Shown here one piece after another: positions 34,328 to 42,696 of a stretch of 64,000 nt of DNA. Numbering within the stretch: position 1 is the first letter of the stretch; every line of letters begins with the position of its first letter. The position numbers and the translations under genes are program-made. The notes under the pieces are model-generated. The model worked only from the letters and a program-made list of their open reading frames with translations. It was not told the DNA's origin and searched no databases. The stretch is taken from NCBI GenBank assembly GCA_038562555.1, contig JBCFBK010000023.1:12914-76913 (forward strand), given 5' to 3'. The DNA comes from JBCFBK01 sp038562555 (GTDB lineage Bacteria > Bacteroidota > Bacteroidia > Bacteroidales > Prolixibacteraceae).

Positions 34328-35632
34328 ATGGATAAAAAGACTTCAGGTATATCGATAGCCATTATCGGCTTTATGTTCTTTGTTTTCGGCTTCGTATCCT
34401 GGGTGAACGCAATCCTGATCCCTTACTTTAAGTTGTCGCTCGAACTGACCAACTTTCAGTCATACCTGGTTGCCTTTGCCTTTTACATCGCCTATTTTGT
34501 GATGTCGGTACCTTCGTCGGTTATCCTCGAAAAATTTGGCTTCAAAAAAGGAATGATGTTCGGCTTTTTCGTTATGGCTTTGGGTGCCTTTCTCTTTGTG
34601 CCGGCGGCTCTCACCAGGACTTACAGTGTGTTCCTTCTCGGACTTTTTTCGATCGGCACCGGACTGGCGATCCTGCAAACGGCCGCCAACCCTTACATTA
34701 CGATTGTAGGCCCCATAGACCGGGCAGCCCAGCGAATGAGCATCATGGGCGTATGTAACAAACTGGCAGGCATTATTGCCCCCCTGGTTTTTGCGGCAGT
34801 CGTGCTAAAAGTAACAGACAACGAGTTGTTTAATGCACTAAAGGAAGGCTCCTTATCCGATTTAGACAAGAACATTGCGCTCGAAAACCTCATCAGGCGG
34901 GTGATCATTCCTTACAGTATTCTGGGTGTATTGCTGCTTGTAACCGGTTTGCTGGTTTTTTTCTCTCCCCTGCCGGAGATTAACACCACTCAGGCCAATA
35001 AGGAGGAAGAAGGTGACGGAAACACCGGAAAGACAAGCATTCTCCAGTTTCCAAACTTAATTCTGGGTGCCTTTGCCATTTTCTTTCACGTAGGATCACA
35101 AATCATCGCCATTGACACCATCATTGGCTATGCCCAGTCAATGGGACTGACCTTGCTGGAGGCAAAAGTATTTCCATCGTATACCCTGGGCGCGACCATG
35201 GTCGGCTATATCGTCGGTATCATTACCATACCCCGGTTTATTAATCAGCGAAATGCGCTGTTAACAGTGACCATTCTGGGGACTGTTTTGTCCACCGCCG
35301 TTTTACTGGTCAAGGGAGAAGTAGTTTTTCTGGGCCACCGGGTTGATATTTCGATCTGGTTTCTGATAGCACTCGGGTTGGCAAATTCGCTTATTTACGC
35401 CAATATCTGGCCACTTGCGATCAAAGGGCTGGGTCGTTTTACAAAACTGGGGTCTTCCCTGCTAGTCATGGGCCTTTGCGGAAATGCCGTAACGCCTCTC
35501 ATTTACGGCTACCTGGCTGATATCAGGAGTGTGCATGACGCGTACATCATTTTGCTGCCTTGTTATCTGTACCTGGTGTTTTTTGCGGCGTACGGCTATA
35601 AACTAAAGCACTGGTTGCCGGTAAAGGCTTAA
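34328..35632 (+). CDS. FHS-family sugar:H+ symporter (FucP/GluP-like MFS)
   Basis: The 434-residue protein has about 12 membrane spans and the signatures of the fucose-galactose-H+ symporter branch of the MFS: FVFGFVSWVNAILIPYFK in helix 1, YFVMSVPSSVILEKFGFKKGM in helix 2 and GLAILQTAANPYITIVGP in helix 4. It should carry a monosaccharide, or the modified product of the periplasmic steps, across the inner membrane. It precedes the NagB-like gene by 65 bp and follows the oxidoreductase by 96 bp. FHS members carry fucose, glucose/galactose or N-acetylglucosamine, so an amino or deoxy sugar is compatible with the locus. Confidence 0.93.
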   Translation: MDKKTSGISIAIIGFMFFVFGFVSWVNAILIPYFKLSLELTNFQSYLVAFAFYIAYFVMSVPSSVILEKFGFKKGMMFGFFVMALGAFLFVPAALTRTYSVFLLGLFSIGTGLAILQTAANPYITIVGPIDRAAQRMSIMGVCNKLAGIIAPLVFAAVVLKVTDNELFNALKEGSLSDLDKNIALENLIRRVIIPYSILGVLLLVTGLLVFFSPLPEINTTQANKEEEGDGNTGKTSILQFPNLILGAFAIFFHVGSQIIAIDTIIGYAQSMGLTLLEAKVFPSYTLGATMVGYIVGIITIPRFINQRNALLTVTILGTVLSTAVLLVKGEVVFLGHRVDISIWFLIALGLANSLIYANIWPLAIKGLGRFTKLGSSLLVMGLCGNAVTPLIYGYLADIRSVHDAYIILLPCYLYLVFFAAYGYKLKHWLPVKA

Positions 35633-35697
35633 AAAAACGAACATGACCAGACTAAAAGAAATCAACGGAAATATTATTTACTCAGCGTAATTGAATA

Positions 35698-36462
35698 ATG
35701 AAGAAAGAGTTTTATGTTGACCAATTGCATGTATACGCCTCTGATACCCGCTTGGAAATGGCAGAACATGCAGCACTAAAAGCAGGAAAAGCAATTATTT
35801 CCATGCTTCAGTCCAAAAAGACTTTAAATATCATTTTTGCAGCAGCTCCGTCGCAGAACGAATTTTTGGAAGCGCTCACCGGGCAGCCGGAAATAGAATG
35901 GCAACGGATTAATGCCTTTCACATGGATGAATATATCGGCCTGTCCGAAAATGCGCCGCAAAGCTTCGGTGCTTTTCTGAACGAACGTATTTTCACGAAA
36001 GTACCTTTCAAATCCGTTCATCTGATTAATGGGCAAAAGTCAGCGCCGGAAGGAGAATGCGTCCGTTATTCAAAGCTACTGCAGACCTTTCCACCCGACA
36101 TGGTCTTTATGGGTATCGGTGAAAACGGACATATCGCTTTTAACGATCCTCACGTTGCTCTGTTTAATGACCCAGAGAGCATAAAAATTGTCGATCTCGA
36201 TCTGGTTTCCAGGGTGCAGCAGGTGCATGACGGTTGTTTCAGTAATCTAAACGAGGTTCCACACCGGGCATTAACGCTTACCATCCCTGCCCTGATGCGA
36301 GCCGAAAAAATCTTTTGCATTGTACCAGCTACAACCAAGGCACAGGCCGTGTTCAACACGCTGAATCAGCCGGTTATCGAAAAGTACCCGTCAACCATCC
36401 TGCGTACACACGCTTCGGCAGAACTTTTTCTGGATGCCGACAGCGCCGCACTGATTCCCTGA
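35698..36462 (+). CDS. NagB-like glucosamine-6-phosphate deaminase/6-phosphogluconolactonase family protein
   Basis: This 254-residue cytoplasmic protein belongs to the NagB/SOL fold. INAFHMDEYIGL carries the Asp equivalent to NagB Asp72. The substrate loop reads GIGENGHIAFNDP, where classical NagB has GxxDGHIAFNEP. Thus the Asp141 equivalent is Asn and the Glu148 equivalent is Asp, while the His is retained. A subfamily with this ENG/ND form and the C-terminal TLTIPALMRAEKIFCIVP pattern is widespread and usually annotated as deaminase without proof. It is the last gene of the second regulated unit, ending at the hairpin at 36468. It probably processes the imported amino-sugar phosphate, or a different sugar phosphate. 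Confidence 0.88.
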   Translation: MKKEFYVDQLHVYASDTRLEMAEHAALKAGKAIISMLQSKKTLNIIFAAAPSQNEFLEALTGQPEIEWQRINAFHMDEYIGLSENAPQSFGAFLNERIFTKVPFKSVHLINGQKSAPEGECVRYSKLLQTFPPDMVFMGIGENGHIAFNDPHVALFNDPESIKIVDLDLVSRVQQVHDGCFSNLNEVPHRALTLTIPALMRAEKIFCIVPATTKAQAVFNTLNQPVIEKYPSTILRTHASAELFLDADSAALIP

Positions 36463-36467
36463 AAAAT

Positions 36468-36526
36468 AATAATCCGGGTCCCGCAAGCTTTCACTAAAAA
36501 ATGAAAGGCGCCGGACCCGGATTATT
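36468..36526. terminator. Strong bidirectional terminator between convergent operons
   Basis: A perfect 14-bp inverted repeat (AATAATCCGGGTCC at 36468-36481, GGACCCGGATTATT at 36513-36526) encloses a second 6-bp stem (CTTTCA 36488-36493, TGAAAG 36502-36507). It begins six bases after the nagB-like stop and ends 21 bases before the last codon of the minus-strand wzc-like gene. The position and symmetry fit a shared terminator for both operons. Confidence 0.85.
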
Positions 36527-36547
36527 GGCTTTGAATGCAAGACACGG

Positions 36548-37418
36548 TTATGAAAAATAGCCTTCTTCGGAGTGTTCCCGCTGAAACAGACCCTTCGATG
36601 AATTTTCGCGAATATCGTTAAAAACAATCGCCCTGTTTTTTGTCTGCCAGGCTATCCGCTGTGTCAACGCGTCCAGGCTATTTTTCCGGCTATGTCCTTG
36701 TCTGACCACGAACAGGTCAATATCGGTGTGACGGCAGACGATGGCACCTTCGGTTACCACGTCAGCAGGGGCGTTATCGATAATAACGAAATCGAAGCGT
36801 TGTTTCAGCTCTTTGACGAGCTCGGCAAATGCTTTGGTTCCTAACAATTCTGCGGGATTACCCGGAACCGGACCTGCCGGTATGAGATACATGCCGGCTG
36901 TTCCCGCCGCAAACATAATCTGGTCTATGGAATCACTTCCTTCCAAAAAAGAACTGAGGCCACGATCATTTTTTAAATCCAGCCACCGGTGCAAAGCCGG
37001 TTTTCTCAGGTTCGCATCGACGAGCACAACTTTTTTATAGTTCATCGCGATGATGCAGGCGAGATTCAGGGCAACAAACGTCCTTCCTTCCCGCGGGCTC
37101 ATCGAATGAATGCCGGCGGCCATCGGTTGTTCATCGGTGTATGCATCAAGATAGATCCTCAACTCCCTGAACGATTCTGCCAAAGCAGATCCTGGATGTT
37201 CAAAAACAGGCATCTTCCCGGGAAAGGGGCTATGCCTGATATTCCCGGTAACCGGAATCGGCGTCCGCTTTTCAATATCTTCTTTGCATCGCACGGTTTC
37301 ATCAAAGAACTCCTTCAACACTACAATCAAAAAAGGGATCGCCAATCCGAGAAATAAGCCAGCCAGCAGGTTAATCATTTTCCGGGGGCCTACATCCTCG
37401 ACAGTTGACTCACGGGCC
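36548..37418 (-). CDS. Wzc-like polysaccharide chain-length/tyrosine-kinase protein, C-terminal part (adjoins assembly gap)
   Basis: The frame stays open upstream of its first ATG (37378) right to the Ns: it reads ARESTVEDVGPRK before MINLL, so this is the second half of one gene with 37429-38396. It holds the second membrane span (MINLLAGLFLGLAIPFLIVVL) and a bacterial-tyrosine-kinase ATPase domain. The Walker A is SPREGRTF where the family has PGEGKT, so Lys is Arg. Walker A' is VVLVDANLRKP, with the second Asp as Asn. Walker B is FVIIDNAP. The C-terminal tail has a single Tyr (EGYFS) rather than a Tyr cluster. It is probably a catalytically weak or inactive relative that organises polysaccharide export. 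Confidence 0.85.
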
Positions 37419-37428
37419 NNNNNNNNNN
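37419..37428. other. Assembly gap (ten Ns) inside the wzc-like gene
   Basis: Ten Ns interrupt the gene. With ten bases the frames do not join, but nine or twelve would. Family proteins have a VDPA-type motif at this point (the flanks read SAVSEVE and ARESTVEDVGP), so about nine missing bases would restore one frame. That is an inference; the true gap may be larger. Confidence 0.9.
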
Positions 37429-38396
37429 ATTTCTACTTCAGAAACTGCAGAAGCCTTTTTCACTTCGGCCTCAGAACGTCGTTCCAGCAAAAAAGAATAC
37501 AGATCGCTGTCTTTGCCCATCGAATCTGCGATTGCCGATAATTGCCGGTCGATAAACAGGATCGCGTTTTCCGCAGCACGGTTTTTGGCTTCAATTCCGT
37601 ATTCAATATAAACGTTCTCCAGTTCATTCACATAACTGATATCCTTTTCAGGATTGTCCGTGATCAACCTGATGCCGATCAAATCCATGTTCTTATCGAG
37701 CCGGGTTACTTCCAGCCGTTTCATATAATCAAGGGTCAACCCGTCCTGATCATTGAAAACAAAATAGAAACTCCCTTTGGTGGCAGGTGCGGTTTCCTGC
37801 AGGGTAAAGCTGAAAAACTTGTTTCTAAATGGCTTGCCAAACATACCCTCTTCCCTGAATTTAACAGTTGTCCTTTCCCCGTCAATAACGGGTCTTGAAT
37901 TTGCATGGATCACATATTTCCCCGGACCCGTCTTTTTCACATGAAGCGGGACATTTGCCGGATTCCCATCGATCGAATCGGTAATCACCAGATACGGGTC
38001 CTCTCCCCGATGCCTTGCTCCGCGCAACTCACCGCCGGCAAACCAGGTGACATGCCAGCCGAGATTCTCAATAACCTTTCTGTTTACATGAAAAGAAGCA
38101 AGAATGCCCAAATGATTGGGAATCTTCACGTCCGATTTCAGTTGGAGGTTATTAAAAAGGTCGTCCAGACTGATGCTCTCTTCATCCTTTTCCTTGACAA
38201 ACAGTGATCCTGTTACGGCGTAGGCAGGCCGGGCATACCAGTTATAGGCTACGGCACACCCTACCCCAATCAGAACGGCAGGTATAAACAAATACCAATA
38301 ACCGATTAATTTATAGAAAAAAGCCCTCAGGTTAACAGCCTCTCCCTCTTCTCTTCGTGCGAGGAACCGGGCTATCTCCTCATTCTTTTGTTCCAT
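37429..38396 (-). CDS. Wzc/Wzz-like chain-length determinant protein, N-terminal part (adjoins assembly gap)
   Basis: This is the first 322 residues of the wzc-like gene. A cytoplasmic N-terminus (about 1-30) is followed by a membrane span (about 32-50, YWYLFIPAVLIGVGCAVAY). The Wzz periplasmic domain (AYAVTGSLFVKEKDEES, then SFHVNRKVIENLGW) follows. The end FIDRQLSAIADSM runs straight into GKDSDLYSFLLERRSEAEVKKA. In typical Bacteroidota Wzc proteins a coiled-coil segment of roughly 150-200 residues lies between these two motifs, so it seems to be absent here. It is the last gene of the polysaccharide cluster, 26 bp after the glycosyltransferase at 38423. Confidence 0.87.
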
Positions 38397-38422
38397 CGGT
38401 TTGTATGTTTTATTCTGTACTC

Positions 38423-39568
38423 TTATAACCAGGTTCGGCTTTCTACTGACTGAACTTCATTAACCAGGCTTTCTTTCCGGCGCAGGGCTTCTTCAAAATG
38501 AGCCAAATACTGATTAATAATCACAGGCCATGAATAAATGGTCCGAATCTTCCGGGTATTTGCTTCGATCTTCTCCATATGAACCGGTTTTGCTTCGTAC
38601 CGTAGCAATTCTGCAACTTCCTCTGCGCTTTCAAAATAAAAACCGTCGTTCCCTACAATCGACCGGTTAAAAATGTTGTTGTGAGCACAAATCAGCGCCT
38701 GCGAAGCCATCGCCTCCAGCAGCGAAGGGTTTGTTCCTCCTACGGTATGCCCGTGAAAATAAAGGTTTGAAAAATGACGCAGATTATTCAGTTCATTTAT
38801 ATCATAAATACCACCGAGAAACCGGATATTGCGCTGCTTTTTATACTTCGCTTTCAGGTAGTGTCCGTACCTCGTCCGGTGGTTGCCAACAACCAGGAAG
38901 GGCGTATCCTGACCCGACTGGACAATACCATCGAGTATGATTTCGATACTGTTCTCCGGTTCCAGTCTGGCAATTAACATGTTATACCTGTATGGAGACA
39001 GTCCGTACCGGTCGAGAACCGTTTGTTCGAAATCGGTAAACAAGTCAGCACCATAAGGAATATATGCCGATTCTTCTTCATACTTGTCGTAAAGATATTT
39101 CTGAATTCCCAAGGAATCGGATATCAGAGAGTCACTTGTTTTCACGGCCAGCTTTTCTGCAAAACGTAAAAAACGCCGGACATTTTTTGAGTACTTGATC
39201 CGTTTCCACTCCAGACCATCCATGTTCGTGGAAATTAAACTCCGTTTCCGCGGCAATAACCATCCCCAAACAGAGTTGCTTGTGTAGCCTAATTGCAGTA
39301 TGACGTCAAAATCTCGTTTTCGTGTATCCCGGATACAATTAAAATCATAAATAAATTGTCCGAATGTGCCCCACAGGTATTCCGGATCGTAACAATGGAT
39401 GATATTAACGCCATTCCACTCGTCTTCCGGATAGGGGTGATTGTGCGAATTATATACGGTAACGTCATGCCCTCTTTTTGTCAGTCCACGTGAAAGATAT
39501 TCTGCAAATTGCTCAAATCCACCATAATTGTTGGGTATTCCCCTCGTTCCAATAATAGCAATTTTCAT
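38423..39568 (-). CDS. Glycosyltransferase family 1 (DUF1972/rhamnosyltransferase type)
   Basis: The start at 39568 (MKIAIIGTRGIPNNYGGFEQF) is preferred over the one 10 codons upstream because the family begins with this motif. The 381-residue protein has the GT-B layout: the N-terminal DUF1972 domain (to about 170, GFEQFAEYLSRGL, NSVWGWLLPRKRSLISTNMDGLEWKR) and a C-terminal glycosyltransferase-1 half with SNLYFHGHTVGGTNPSLLEAMA, the nucleotide-sugar-binding EX7E-like region. It probably adds rhamnose or a related sugar to the repeat unit on the cytoplasmic face of the inner membrane. It is the gene just before wzc on the minus strand. Confidence 0.9.
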   Translation of the reverse strand: MKIAIIGTRGIPNNYGGFEQFAEYLSRGLTKRGHDVTVYNSHNHPYPEDEWNGVNIIHCYDPEYLWGTFGQFIYDFNCIRDTRKRDFDVILQLGYTSNSVWGWLLPRKRSLISTNMDGLEWKRIKYSKNVRRFLRFAEKLAVKTSDSLISDSLGIQKYLYDKYEEESAYIPYGADLFTDFEQTVLDRYGLSPYRYNMLIARLEPENSIEIILDGIVQSGQDTPFLVVGNHRTRYGHYLKAKYKKQRNIRFLGGIYDINELNNLRHFSNLYFHGHTVGGTNPSLLEAMASQALICAHNNIFNRSIVGNDGFYFESAEEVAELLRYEAKPVHMEKIEANTRKIRTIYSWPVIINQYLAHFEEALRRKESLVNEVQSVESRTWL

Positions 39569-39686
39569 ATTGATTTTTCTATGCAGGCGTTCCTGCAATT
39601 TTCAACTTATTCCCGTCGAAACAGGAATTTATCTCTCTCTTGTGACTGAGATTTCCGCTTCTGCGGAGAAGGTGTTTATTAAGAAA

Positions 39687-40523
39687 CTAACGGAACAGTC
39701 TTTTTATTGTAAAAAAAACCTTATAAAAAGCATATTTTATCAAACTGATCCTGAAACGGAGCCCTGAAAGCAGCGAATAATAAATTCTGAACTGCTTTAC
39801 GGGCGCCTTTAATTTATTGTAAAAATAGCTGAACCCGATCTTGTTCGATCCAAGAACGTTCGACGCGTGCTGTCTGTAAAAAATTGTAGAAGCCGGCAAA
39901 TACCCAATGCGGCCATATTTGGAAATGTTGACGGCCATCCACTGGTCATGGACGATATACCGGGACGGTATAGGAACGACATAATCCAGTGCTCTTCTGT
40001 TGATCATGCTTGTACAGCCCGCCACGACATTGAGTGCCGCAACCTTAACCGGGTCCGAAGCCACAGAAGGATCGAGTTTCTGGCTCGCCATAAAAGATTC
40101 TGCAATAATATTCAGGTCCTGATCAACTTCGGTCAGATCGGTAAAAACCATCAGCGGGACATTTCCCGATTCCTGTTCCATCTCTTGCATCATCCGCCGT
40201 GTTTGCTCAATTTTATTCTTAAACCAAACATCATCCTGATCACAAAGCATCAGGTAATTGCCAGTGGCATTTTCCAGCAGTGACGAAAACGACAAGGTAG
40301 ATCCCAGATGCGATTTCCCACCATCAAAAATCCTGATCTTCTCCGGATATGATGCTGCGAGTTTGTTTATGATTTGTAACGTCCTGTCAGACGAACCGTC
40401 GTCACGAATCGTGAGTTTCCAGTCGGTGTAGGTCTGGCTAAACAAGGAGCCAATCAGATCTTCCAGGTATTTCTCTCCGTTATAGGTAGCCAGCAGGATT
40501 TCAACAGGCGGAAACGCGTTCAT
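39687..40523 (-). CDS. Glycosyltransferase family 2
   Basis: The 278-residue protein is a GT-A fold transferase. PPVEILLATYNGEKYLEDLIGSLFSQ starts the Rossmann-like domain, TIRDDGSSDRTLQII binds nucleotide, CDQDDVWFKNKIE supplies the DXD-type metal site, and HDQWMAVN contains the catalytic acid region. The C-terminal residues are basic and may associate with the membrane. This pattern matches rhamnosyl/galactosyl transferases of O-antigen and capsule loci. Its first codons overlap the end of the GT2 gene at 40501 by 23 bp, which suggests translational coupling. Confidence 0.92.
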   Translation of the reverse strand: MNAFPPVEILLATYNGEKYLEDLIGSLFSQTYTDWKLTIRDDGSSDRTLQIINKLAASYPEKIRIFDGGKSHLGSTLSFSSLLENATGNYLMLCDQDDVWFKNKIEQTRRMMQEMEQESGNVPLMVFTDLTEVDQDLNIIAESFMASQKLDPSVASDPVKVAALNVVAGCTSMINRRALDYVVPIPSRYIVHDQWMAVNISKYGRIGYLPASTIFYRQHASNVLGSNKIGFSYFYNKLKAPVKQFRIYYSLLSGLRFRISLIKYAFYKVFFTIKRLFR

Positions 40524-41298
40524 AAATAACTTTTTTCAAGATTATGACAGCATGAAAATAGGCCTGATAAAAAGCATATTCGCAAAAATGCCTGATCTTC
40601 ACTCCAAAATACTTGTTTTTAACAGACAGGGCTTCACTCATCGATTTTGAAATCAAACGGTTACTTACGCCGCCAAACTTCATATTGGCAATCTCTTCGT
40701 CAATGAAACGAAAACTGACATCCCGGAGGTAACACCTCACCACAAAGTCGTAATCCATCAGGATCTTCAGGTGGCTATCATAAAGGCCCACCTGTTTATA
40801 AACTTCACGGGGGCAAAACATGCCGGGATGCCAAATCGTCATTTTCGATTCAATCCGCGTAAGTGAACTTCGCTTTACGTTGTACCGATAACTGCTGTTC
40901 CAAAGCTTAACGTTTCCGCATACAATGGTATGATTGTCTGTTTTACAGGAAACAATCTTTGCAATAGCATCCTTCTCATACCAGTCGTCTGCATTGATCA
41001 ACCCAATCAATTCGCCTGAAGCCATTCTGATACCTTTATTCCAGGCGTCGGAAATACCTTCGTCGGGCTCGCTGATAAAACGAAGACGCCCGCGGTTCGT
41101 CCGTTCAAACTTTCTGATGATTTCCAGTGTTTTGTCAGTCGAACCGCCATCAACGACGATATACTCCAAATGGGTGTAACTTTGATCCAACACGCTTCGA
41201 ATCGTCCTTTCTATTGTCTGTTCACCATTTAGTACTACAGTGATAACCGATACAAGCGGACCGCCGCCGGTCCTGTTTATTTTTCTGACGGTAACCAT
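40501..41298 (-). CDS. Glycosyltransferase family 2 (WcaA-like)
   Basis: I place the start at 41298 (MVTVRKINRTGGGPLVSVITVVLNG), since the longer frame to 41418 has no family content and would overlap the polymerase gene by 140 bp instead of 22. The 265-residue GT-A protein has YIVVDGGSTDKTLEII, GISDAWNKGIRMASGELIGLINADDWYE with the DXD-like site, and MTIWHPGMFCPREVYKQVGLYD. It belongs to the common GT2 branch that transfers hexose or amino sugars in repeat-unit assembly. Genes on both sides overlap it, so it is part of one tightly packed operon. Confidence 0.9.
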   Translation of the reverse strand: MVTVRKINRTGGGPLVSVITVVLNGEQTIERTIRSVLDQSYTHLEYIVVDGGSTDKTLEIIRKFERTNRGRLRFISEPDEGISDAWNKGIRMASGELIGLINADDWYEKDAIAKIVSCKTDNHTIVCGNVKLWNSSYRYNVKRSSLTRIESKMTIWHPGMFCPREVYKQVGLYDSHLKILMDYDFVVRCYLRDVSFRFIDEEIANMKFGGVSNRLISKSMSEALSVKNKYFGVKIRHFCEYAFYQAYFHAVIILKKVIYERVSAC

Positions 41299-42614
41299 TC
41301 GTTTAAATTTGAGTAAAATGCGCTGTTTTCCGCCCCGGAACGGTTCATTCCAAGTCCTAAAACGAGCCACCACAAATAAATATAAGGCATCCCGAAGGGG
41401 TTCACCGAAACCATACAAGCTACAAGAGTCGAAAGTGAAATCGCCACCGCAATTCTGGATAATGCGCTTTGCTCAGCTTTTTTAAACAGGTAGTAAAGGA
41501 TCAGCATATGTATCGTAATTAAATACAGAACACCTGCAACTCCTATTTCATAGCCAATATTCATCCAGGCCGACTCCACAAAAAACAGAACCGATTCCTT
41601 CCGGTTATCGGTCGTGCCCAGTCCGTGGCCCCAGGGTTCATCCAGGAGCATGTTAATTCCTTTCATCACACTGCTTCCCCGTGCGGCAGCACTCGCTTCA
41701 CGGCCGGTTAGCGAACCCTCAATGATATCGGCCGCTCCGGGATACAACACCGCCACAAGGGTAAGCAGTACCAACAGGATCAGAAATGATCCCAGCGCAT
41801 ACTTCAGCCGGGTATGAAAATCCTTGTAGAGCAGCATGATCCCGGTTCCCAACAGCGCAATAACCCAACCCGCTCTTGAAAACGAAAAAATAATACAGAT
41901 TACCGACAAAAACAGGGTGATCCGGATAAACAGCAAATGTTTTGCGGAAAACCGAAACCACTTTTTAAAAAGCGTGACCCCAAACAACAAAATGATGGCA
42001 AAAGCGTTAAACAGGCCGAATATATTTGGGCTCCCGGTTATTCCTGCCATGCGTTCCATACCCATGATCCGGTAAGATGATATTTTGTAAAGGATGTAAC
42101 CTGCCGGATCAATATAGGCAGCCGTTCCCATGATTTTCGCGACCGGAATATTTAAGAAAAAATACTGGACAAATCCTGCCAGACCGGAAATAAGAATAGA
42201 AACGGCGAGGATGATGACCATCTTTTTTATCAACCGCAAATCGAGCTTCATCGCCATCGCCGTAAGAAACAGGACTGCCGGAAACAAATGATCCCGCAGT
42301 GCAGGCAAGGCATCGGCATGAGCTTTTGAGATAAAAAAGTAAACAATCGCCACAACGAAAAAAAACAGCAGCAGGATAAAAACCAATCGGTTCAGCGCCA
42401 TGTGTGGCCTGCTAAAAACCTTAAATGCCAAAATAAGGATCACGGCTTCTTTCCAGGTCGAGAAAAGTTCGCCACCTTCAAGAAAATACTCAAGGCTATT
42501 CTTTAAAAAGGTATGAAAAGGGAGTAAAAGTAAGAACAGTGTTAATACCCGCTGCTCATCATCCTGAAGTAAACAAAACAGGGTTATTGCCAAAAAAGCG
42601 ATAATTTCAACCAT
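41277..42614 (-). CDS. O-antigen polymerase/ligase-family membrane protein (Wzy-like)
   Basis: The 445-residue protein is very hydrophobic with about 10-12 predicted spans. It has a long periplasmic loop before FFVESAWMNIGYEIGVAGVLYL and the family's FSFSRAGWVIALLGTGIMLL segment, typical of the O-antigen ligase (Wzy_C) fold. The loop contains the ligase/polymerase-like ARGSSVMKGINMLLDEPWGHGLG. It probably polymerises lipid-linked repeat units in the periplasm, with flippase at 45946 and Wzc at 36548 as partners. Sequence alone does not decide between polymerase and ligase. It overlaps the GT2 gene downstream by 22 bp. Confidence 0.85.
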   Translation of the reverse strand: MVEIIAFLAITLFCLLQDDEQRVLTLFLLLLPFHTFLKNSLEYFLEGGELFSTWKEAVILILAFKVFSRPHMALNRLVFILLLFFFVVAIVYFFISKAHADALPALRDHLFPAVLFLTAMAMKLDLRLIKKMVIILAVSILISGLAGFVQYFFLNIPVAKIMGTAAYIDPAGYILYKISSYRIMGMERMAGITGSPNIFGLFNAFAIILLFGVTLFKKWFRFSAKHLLFIRITLFLSVICIIFSFSRAGWVIALLGTGIMLLYKDFHTRLKYALGSFLILLVLLTLVAVLYPGAADIIEGSLTGREASAAARGSSVMKGINMLLDEPWGHGLGTTDNRKESVLFFVESAWMNIGYEIGVAGVLYLITIHMLILYYLFKKAEQSALSRIAVAISLSTLVACMVSVNPFGMPYIYLWWLVLGLGMNRSGAENSAFYSNLNEWLPSEK

Positions 42615-42696
42615 TCCGGTAATTTTGTTTGTTTTTTACCGCTTCACTGCAAGCGCAGTGAAACCGGGAAAGCCCTCCTGTCTCCAATGAACATGT

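Noticed and set aside
37284..37611. Plus-strand frames crossing the Ns
   Set aside because: They are shadows of the wzc-like gene and contain undefined residues.
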